DNA of 64,000 nucleotides from Apostichopus japonicus (lineage: Eukaryota; Echinodermata; Holothuroidea; Aspidochirotida; Stichopodidae), in assembly GCF_037975245.1 (NCBI RefSeq), contig NC_092567.1, positions 19,965,376 through 20,029,375 on the forward strand, read 5' to 3'. The notes beneath the pieces are model-generated. The model saw only the letters and a program-made list of their open reading frames with translations, searched no databases and was not told the DNA's origin. The position numbers and the translations under genes were made by a program. Positions 1-64,000 of the stretch are shown one piece after another (the stretch's first letter is position 1; each line of letters opens with the position of its first letter).

Positions 1-56268
<56,268 letters not shown>

Positions 56269-56367
56269 ACCCCTTACGACCAGAAGATACCGACGGTTTA
56301 AGGAGGTTCGAGGCTGGCTGATGATGGTCAACAGACTCTGGAGTGGCTCACATCAGACCATTGTAGT
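56269..56367 (-). other. Probable 5' UTR part of exon 1 with a good upstream splice acceptor
   Basis: On the minus strand a pyrimidine tract (TTCTTCTTCTCTATCCAATAG) ends at 56368, a convincing acceptor that would start the exon at 56367 and imply a non-coding first exon further right. The 99 nt between it and the first coding ATG carry two very short upstream ORFs (ATG GTC TGA at 56361, ATG TGA at 56353) and an in-frame stop. No TATA box or promoter could be assigned. The exon could instead simply be first, with transcription starting nearby. Confidence 0.45.
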
Positions 56368-56404
56368 CTATTGGATAGAGAAGAAGAATTGTTTTAGAAA
56401 TTGA

Positions 56405-59400
56405 ATATCAGAGGCATCGGGAATTTTTTTTCTTCCATATTTCCTGGAAAACGATATGAGAGAAACATGCTGCATTTGACATTGTGAAAGGAAAACAGGA
56501 ATATGAGCTTCCTATCATCAGATCTCTCTCTCTTTCACTGTACAAAATACTAGATCTGATGTTTCATTAATCTTTATTGAAGGTATGGTATCGGTGTCTC
56601 CAATTTCCTATTTATTCTATTTATATCTTAATTGCTAACATATTGACATGAAGGATTGTGTTCCAATATTATTAGTTACACCATTCCTTTAAACTTGTAT
56701 AGGAGTTCCAGGGATGAACAGGATTGGAGAGAGAGAAGGGAGTGGGTGGGGGGGGGGGGTACAGTGCCTTACTCTGAGAGACTGTTTCTGGACCTATACT
56801 GTACTTCCATTCTTACTTTTTCTTTTGATAAATTTACAGGTAGGGTCTCCTTGTACAGTCCTACTTTCTGGTTTCAGTTATTGTTCTTTTTCGTTGTGTT
56901 TACGGTCGCTGATTAAGTATGAAAAACAAATTTATAGTAAACGAACGCAATACAATGACAGCCATGAACATAAATGAACATGATCACACAAACCAGTAAT
57001 AAATAGAAAATCTAAAAAGTGAATGGTGATTATTCATAAGTTGGTCGACCTGAATAGCTCTTAAAATCAATTAAAAAAATTTTCTTAAACTTCAATGCAC
57101 GCCATCTTTACCAAAGATTTCTCTCAATCTGGTCTGACTTCCGTTTTGGTATTTATTTATTAATTAATATACATTATATTACATACAGTATTGTATAAAT
57201 TTTATAGTAATAACAGATCATAAATCATTCCTTTCAAAAAACGAACAGAAACTCAACAGTTTTTGAGAAGCCGACAAGGAGATTTTTATTTCTAAAAACT
57301 ATGTCTGAGGGAAAACTTCTGCCACTGCAAAAATGATTTCCAGATCTTTAGTGTCTTTAATTAATATGCATAACTGTTATAATTCATCACCCTCTAGTAC
57401 TGCTGTGGAGTGGTGACTCATGAATTGGAAAACTAAGTTAAGAGTTTAGATAAGACACTTTTACCAAAAAACATCTGCTCCTCAAATTTACAACATGACA
57501 GTCCCCCAAACATGACTTTTAAAGTAGGATATATCTTCCAAACAGCCGAGCAAGAGATGTCTTAGCCAATTCGGGGGAAGTTTTGATCGTCACAAAGAGC
57601 TCCATCATATTTTTCATAGCAAAATTATGATTGGGTAGTTTGTGTCTTCTTTATTTTAAAATATGTACATAGCTGATGTAGTAATTGATCATTCTTTTAG
57701 CATATAGTGACTCATTATAATTATAATACTCCAAGGCACACTTTGGCAAAAACTTTTCCTCCTAAGTTTAACTCCAAGGGAAGAATGCAATCGCTCTTAA
57801 TTCGTCAAGTCTTGTCAGATTCATCCTATCAATATTCCAGATAAGCCACTAAAACATTACTTGCCATTAACCAGCTATAGCTCATGTAGTAAACAAAATC
57901 ATTTTGTAAAGCGAGTGTCAAATATTGAGGGATACTAAATGTTCATGAGCCTACAGTATATATGCTCCAGTACAGTATATACTAAACATGGTATGAAATT
58001 GAGAAGCCTACTTGTAACCTTACCTGGTTACTATGGTTACCTGGTCTGGTTACTATGGTTACCTGGTTTCTATGGTGAATTTCCATGATTAAACAATCTG
58101 TCTGGATTCTCAGCTTAATATTACCATATCTCACAGAATGAATCACCTCTCCTTTATATCTCTATCTCTCTCTATTCTATTTTCAATTTTCCATTTTTTT
58201 TTCTTGTGGTTTTTCATATTCAGCTGGTTGAAAGAAACTTGATGGACAATTTTGAAAATTTAACTTTCCACATTTCCATAATTTTTGTGAGTGTTCTTGT
58301 AATCATCGTCAGATTGCATTAGTCATTCACATGATGACTCTCTCTCTTTTACTTCTTGAGGACGGTGCTTGCCCAAAGCATTTTCCAATTATTTGGCCGT
58401 GGAAAACCTGCCACGGGAGAGGTTAGACTTTAAAGGAATCTCAAAGATCAAGGTCACGTACCCTTACCCGCATGGGGCATTTACAAGCTGTCGGCCTTGA
58501 GCGAATATTTAAAAAAAAAAAAAAAAAAATTTACAATTGTATGCTGCAGCATTTTTATTATTTCCACACATCCCGCTTTCATTTAAACGGCTTAAGGGTT
58601 GTAATAAAAGAAGTGCGTTGAGGAGTGTGGGCTACCAGTATTAATCATTGTAATATATAAGAACCAATATCTTGTATAGACATGATTACTGTAGAGGAAA
58701 AAATAGTCAAAAATTGTTGGTTAGAAATTATCAGGTGGTTTATGAAATGGGAAGTGGTTTAAAATAGAAACAATGAGGACTTTATTACTCTGATTACATC
58801 AAGTCTGCTAATAACATCCTAATTAGGGTTACCACAATTATGTATACATGTATACTTTTCTATTTTCCTTCCTCTTCTCATCTGTCTTTAATTCTTGAGA
58901 CCCTCTTTTTGAGACTGTAGACTTAAGTGACATCTGATATAAAGTATCATAGTTAAGTTACACCAAGTTAAACTATATTACAAATGTATATTATTTGTGT
59001 TTTTCAGGAGTATGGTTATAACCGACTACAGATGCTCAGAATATCACTAACCAATATTAGAAGTATTAGTAGTAATCATTACATCTATAGCACTCATCCA
59101 TACAAGGTCAACAGCTTACAGACGTTCTCAAGTTACTGACGATAGGAAATCATATTTAAGAATTGCACACATCCTTCTACAGAAATAAGACTGTACTATT
59201 TCAAAGGGAAAATTATCAGCCAATAACATCCAGTGGTTCTTCTCATAAATTGTTCATAATAACAACATTTCTTAAGATCTACTATAAGGCAACTTGGTGT
59301 CGATGATGAGTTTGTACTGTACCCTGCTTATCTGTGCATTTCCTGTATTAGAGCATGTCAGAGAGCTAGGACATATTCTTTAAAGAGGCACACTTGTTTA

Positions 59401-60200
59401 CCGTGGTCCCATGCTTTTAAACAAATATAAAATCCAGATGTTTTATAGGACCTCATGTTATTCAAGAATATTAACTATAAATGTTATTAACCCTTTTTCA
59501 TTAATTTGAAGAGGGGAACCGTCAAAGAGCCACAACCCCAAATATGAAAGGCTGTATGATGGTCTCCTTAACTCACACATTTTAGAAACTTTTCTGCACC
59601 TTTTTCTCCAACTTTTCTTATCAATATTTAAGACGTGTTCAAAGTTTTTCAATCTTCGAATGACGTTATTTACTCACTTTTCCAGACTACACTTCAAAAT
59701 TCAAGGACTGTTAAAATCTAGAAAGGTTTTTTTTCTTATAGTTTTTATCCAAAATATGCTAGAAGGATAGAAATCTGGTCACCAATAATTAACATTTTGA
59801 GTTTCTCTTCCTGCTGCTCATGAATATCAATCAATGAAATGAGCCTGACTGTACACCTGGATTGTGCAACGTGCATGGTACATACTATAGCCCACATACT
59901 TTCAAGTTTCAAGTTTATTTCATTAGTGCAAGGGTTTCACTTCATTAGTGCAAGACATCGAGATGATATTTCTGTACTGGTCGACCTGAAATCTTTGGCA
60001 GGTCGATTTTGGCAGGCTTGCCACCGCCAGAAGAGATCATAGTTGTGCCTATTAAAAGGAGCAAGTTTCTGATAATATTCAAAAGTATAATTCAAAGGAA
60101 TATATAGATATGTAGCTTCAATCATAAAGAATGACTTTTTTTTTTTAAATGGTCTGTGAAATAAATTATCAAATTAATTTTGTTGCCCAGAAGTCACTCC
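56405..60200. other. Region upstream of the gene, no recognised gene
   Basis: AT-rich, with a G run at 56747-56759 and an A run at 58510-58528. No convincing exon. A non-coding first exon of the ABTB2-like gene may lie here but no donor could be singled out. Confidence 0.4.
58021..58077. repeat. Short tandem repeat of GGTTACTATGGTTACCT
   Basis: TACCTGGTTACTATGGT occurs, then again with small changes (CTGGTCTGGTTACTATGG, CCTGGTTTCTATGG): three units of about 20 bp. Each resembles a degenerate X-box half. Confidence 0.7.
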
Positions 60201-60210
60201 TTTTAACCAT

Positions 60211-60642
60211 GTGCAATCAATTTCAGCAGTGACTGCTCCTTTAATGTATCCAGACATCGGTGCAAAAAGCAACCGCGACCAAAATGCCAGTCATGATAAC
60301 CGGCCTATCTGCTACACAACTCTTCCTGTTTCATCTCATATTGTGATCAAATTAATATCCAGTCGTATTCGAAAATGCAGCCGATCTTTCTGTTGTGATG
60401 GTAATAGGACACCGACCCAGCGAGCGGTGGTTTACCTCCAGTCAGAATCCTTTATACTTCCTGCTGATCAGACACTAACATCTTACTCAACATGTGGTTG
60501 CTATATGTATGCATTAATACGTAAAGGCAAAGGAAACATGCTTCTAAGTTTTACTTGGAAAGGAAATGAAAATTATATTCATGCTTTGGTTAGAAAAGTC
60601 AATAATAGAACACTACATGGTGCTATTTTTGGGTGGATATGA
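60211..60642 (+). other. Unidentified 143-codon open frame
   Basis: Open from about 60211 to 60642 with a first ATG near 60244. An acceptor-like CAATTTCAG lies just before it (60226). The product has a Cys-rich middle (CSRSFCCDGNRTP, STCGCYMYALIRKGKG) and is not recognised. Such a long frame in this AT-rich DNA is unusual but not proof of a gene. It could be an exon of an unknown upstream gene or an old pseudogene. Confidence 0.3.
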
Positions 60643-60909
60643 AACTATTTTTTTGTAAATCTGTTTTTTCTTTCCCTTCATGAATCTTCCTCTTTTCTTT
60701 ATGATTATGCTATTTATATACAGTAATTTTAGGTGACCTCCTTTAAATATCATACAGACTTATCCAATAATATTAACAGTACATGTACGTACGAGACCGG
60801 AAAAACAAGATTATATTTGGCAGAAAACACACAGCTATTACTGTGGGTAATAAGTTAATGTTATACTGTAGGAGGTACTATGAAGGCCTATTTATATCTA
60901 TAGACAGAC

Positions 60910-61131
60910 ATGAAGTATGTCTGTATAGTGCATGTTCTCAAGTCTAGTACAGGACATACAATGTTTCCAACTTTAAACCCAGACGGCGGGGAATTATTTA
61001 TCTGTTATCGCAGTGCAAAATGGCCAACTTGCTATAAAGGGGCAGAGATGTGCATAGTAGTTTTTGTACATAGGAACAACAGCATTAGAGACAAAGTTCA
61101 GGTCCTTCGAAAGCTGCTGCAGAAAATTTGA
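60910..61131 (+). other. Unidentified 73-codon open frame
   Basis: Same strand as 60211-60642, 268 bp downstream. Contains LNPDGGELFICYRSAKWPTC, faintly reminiscent of the xxLCYRR motif of MABP domains, with an acceptor-like TAGTACAG at about 60945-60952. Not identified; treated as a possible exon or pseudogene fragment. Confidence 0.25.
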
Positions 61132-61278
61132 CCCATCAATTATTCCCTGGATAACATTTATTTAAGATAATGATCAAAACACTTTGCATAGTTGTTTAAA
61201 ATTGATTCAATATACAGTATATCAATCATAAAAAATCCTTACTCGGACAATACTGCAGAAAGGTGCAGACCGCTCATT

Positions 61279-61298
61279 TATTAATTAATTAATTAATT
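61279..61298. repeat. (TTAA)n microsatellite
   Basis: Five TTAA-type units in tandem, an obvious landing site for the TTAA-targeting elements of this window but without an insertion. Confidence 0.85.
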
Positions 61299-61504
61299 TC
61301 AGGAACTTTCAATCATTCGGAAAATGAAGAAGAATGATTTGCATGAACTGTAATCCCCGATCACAGAAACTAGGGGTACCATATGACGGAGGTATAACTT
61401 GTAAGGCAGCCTACGATAAAAGCCAAACACACTCAGGAAACGTCCTGAAGGACTTAATTTTCCGAATGATATTAAAGACTATCCCCAGCATAGGCTTTTT
61501 ATAC

Positions 61505-61662
61505 TTCACAAATGGTAGATAGAACGAGGAGGTGATGGGCGACGACACTGAGGATGGGTCAAGGGAGCGCAGTGGTAAGATATTACCAGTTATTAGGCTA
61601 GGTAGATGGGCAAGTACAATATTAGTCAAGCCAAGACAGGTAAGAGAGGGGCGCAGTAAAAT
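61505..61662 (+). repeat. Diverged copy of the foldback repeat
   Basis: AAATGGTAGATAGAACGAGG at the start and AGACAGGTAAGAGAGGGGCG at the end, with GCAGTGGTAAGATATTACCA in the middle, paralleling 46545-46695. Confidence 0.55.
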
Positions 61663-62177
61663 CTGTAATTAATTTAGCTGTGCAGCAAATTGCTTCAACG
61701 ACTTAACCAGATAGCCTGTGAGACTGATTGGAAGAATTTGTAGCATTATTCTTGACGCTAAATCCCAGTTACAGTACACTTTGCTGGTCGACTAACAGTG
61801 TAATTTTTCGGCCCTTCGACGTGATCCTTTCTCGCCTATGATGTAATACTAGTTGTTCCTACATACTTGGAATGCTGCATCAATGGGAAACAAAACTAGT
61901 ACTGTCATGTAAACAGTTCCCCCGGGAAGTGGTTTATACGTAAGGCACATTTCTTCGCAACAAGTCGGTCTGTTGTATATATATAAAATATACATACAGT
62001 ATCGGAAAGGCCTACAGTTTATTGTATGTACAGTACGTAAATAAACCTTTTCCTGTGTGTATACCACGAATACTGACATATATTCAGTAAACTATATAAC
62101 CACAAACTGTACAGCACTTGTGAAATATCACCGACAATATATATGTACATATAGATAAATATATTTAACAACTAACT

Positions 62178-62506
62178 CAGTGGCGGAGCATCCATACAGT
62201 CAGGGGGGCTAATGCCCCCCCCCCCCCTGACGGACTAAAATGGACTGCTGGTGCCCTTTTCAGCTTTTTAACACTTTTTTAGTTATTCGCGATAATTGAT
62301 TTTTTTTTTTTATTGCGCTCTCATCTACCTATTGACATTTGTCACATTATCTGCAAATTAGCAAGGCCCGGAAAGGGTCATTTCCGGCAATCTAGGGAGT
62401 ATCTTTACTCAAAAAATTTCTGTACGCTCCGCGCCAACCTGTGGTGGCGCTCCACTTAGATAGTGTCGATCGCCCCCCCTGACCGATTGCCCTAGCTCCG
62501 CCACTG
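62178..62506. mobile_element. hAT-like MITE, CAGTGGCGGAGC family, copy 2
   Basis: Perfect 8-bp target duplication AACTAACT at 62170-62177 and 62507-62514, inverted ends CAGTGGCGGAGC. 329 bp, opposite orientation to 33852-34265, sharing TCCATACAGTCAGGGGGG and CGCCAACCTGTGGTGGC. Confidence 0.92.
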
Positions 62507-62514
62507 AACTAACT

Positions 62515-64000
62515 ACCTGCACAAAGGCGAAAGAATTTATCCAAAATTAAATTATCGTTTCCAAAAAAATGTTGGAAATATTTGTGAAATTGTGGTATGC
62601 ACTATCCACCGAGAATTATTCATGAATGCAATTTTCACTTCATGTCACATGATTTCAAGGAGAAAAGCAAGATCTTCTCTTGCCAAACTATTTTAAAGTT
62701 TAGATAAAATTTAGAATTAAAAAAAAACTGATTGAAATCACTGAACACATTGAGATAATTGTAGAACCATGAAAGCTAGGATCTGTTATTAAGAAAAGTT
62801 CCCTAGGTCTTTGGACAACTTTCAGCAATGATACTTTTTAAAAGTCACCCAGGAAAGAACGTGGGCACGAAAAACCAACCAATGTACTGTTAAATGATCA
62901 GCTCTCAACCCCAATGCCCTTCCATTGAGAGTGTGACTGTGTGATCATCGTCAGGTGTGTATCACGATACCCCTCGAAGGGGAACATAATGCTATGTACA
63001 CACATGATCTTAGCTGAAAGGCCAAGAGGCGATACCACACATTATCTTAGCCAAATCGCTGTGAAAGCGGTGATGCCAAATATAACACAAAATACACAAA
63101 TTCAAATATGCACATGTGACTGCTACAGAGACACTCCTATCTTTACACACCTGTAATGACATTCTAGTCGTTTTGATCTCGCAGGGTGAAACTTGTAATT
63201 TAATAGTCCGAACTTTCAGAAATGAATAGAAGAGAAAACAAATATGTACTTACTTTAAATATTTTAATTGGAAATTATTAGGCAAGCCTGTTATCCATGT
63301 CCCATTGCAACAAATAAAATTTTAACACTTGTAGTAAAAATAATAACTCGACAAAAGTTAATAATATGTACACATAACACAACACATGTGTAACATTATC
63401 CAAAGTTAAGTCCGAAAGAATATGTGACTCTCGACGCCTCGGCTCACAAATCAAATCTCATTCACAGATTCATCTGCAGTATACACATAGCAGTAACTTC
63501 AAGTGTCACTCTCCTGAACACTTGCAAACAGACCTTACCTCCAGTGTTTTGTATGCATACACAGTGTCAGCCCACATGATCTAGGATACTACATGTTGAT
63601 TCAAAGTACAGTTATAGTAAACATGAATATTCATTTGTAATCTTTGATCTAGCTATATGATTGGTCAGAATGGACTGTTCATCACAATTTGTGTTGACAG
63701 AAGCTCAATGAGTCACAGCTGGTTGGTTAAATATTCTATAGGGTTTTTACATTATACAACGAGGGGTCGGAATAATGAGAAAAGCATATTTGGCCATGAT
63801 GGAGAAAACAACCATGGTTTTTTTTTTTTCTTTTTTTTTCTGCTGTGTATATATGGACAGGATCTGTCTACAAGCCAGTAAAATAAATATTACTTTGCAG
63901 GCTCAAGATAAATATTGCTTTGATACAACCAATCACTTGGCTGTAATGGCTTTGTCAGGAGAAATAATGGACAGAGATAATTACAATTAACAAGTCTGAT
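62515..64000. other. Right edge, nothing recognised
   Basis: AT-rich sequence with a T/C tract at 63818-63840. No exon or element recognised. Confidence 0.4.

Overview
The window is eukaryotic, from an intron-rich, AT-rich animal genome full of short non-autonomous transposons, homopolymer G/C runs and ATT microsatellites. The one gene recognised is a metazoan ankyrin-BTB protein whose sequence matches vertebrate ABTB2 and ABTB3 (BTBD11). The repeats and the single ABTB2/3-like sequence suggest an invertebrate deuterostome, perhaps an echinoderm such as a sea cucumber. That placement is inference.

Almost 56 kb is one minus-strand gene. Thirteen coding exons were found by reading protein similarity, splice sites and phase together: 56268-55419, 33213-33055, 26550-26355, 22110-21958, 16504-16339, 15648-15559, 8728-8627, 8053-7960, 5388-5259, 4029-3870, 2945-2703, 1788-1683 and 816-611. 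They sum to 2655 nt, an uninterrupted frame of 885 codons with every junction in phase. The order is: unstructured N-terminus, histone-fold-like region, helical linker, ankyrin repeats, start of the BTB/POZ domain. The rest of the BTB and the BACK region lie beyond the left edge. By family knowledge the product is a cytoplasmic or synaptic scaffold or CUL3-adaptor type protein.

The introns are crowded with mobile DNA. They hold several TTAA-bounded MITE families, three kinds of hAT-like non-autonomous element with 8-bp target duplications, a tRNA-derived SINE, 3' ends of LINEs, and a dispersed foldback repeat. Intron 1 is 22 kb. The right-hand 7.6 kb, upstream of exon 1, has no recognised gene, only two unidentified open frames near 60.2-61.1 kb and further repeats.

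The most unusual observation is that the 3' ends of two different exons (2 and 11), each with its splice donor, are tandemly copied into the following intron. The copies are separated by purine/pyrimidine-rich spacers, so each gene copy carries arrays of decoy 5' splice sites. Other points: a MITE end appears to supply the branch point of exon 10, a cluster of RFX-type X-boxes lies just inside intron 1, a hAT insertion has its empty site preserved next door, and a CpG-rich exon-like block lies in intron 1.
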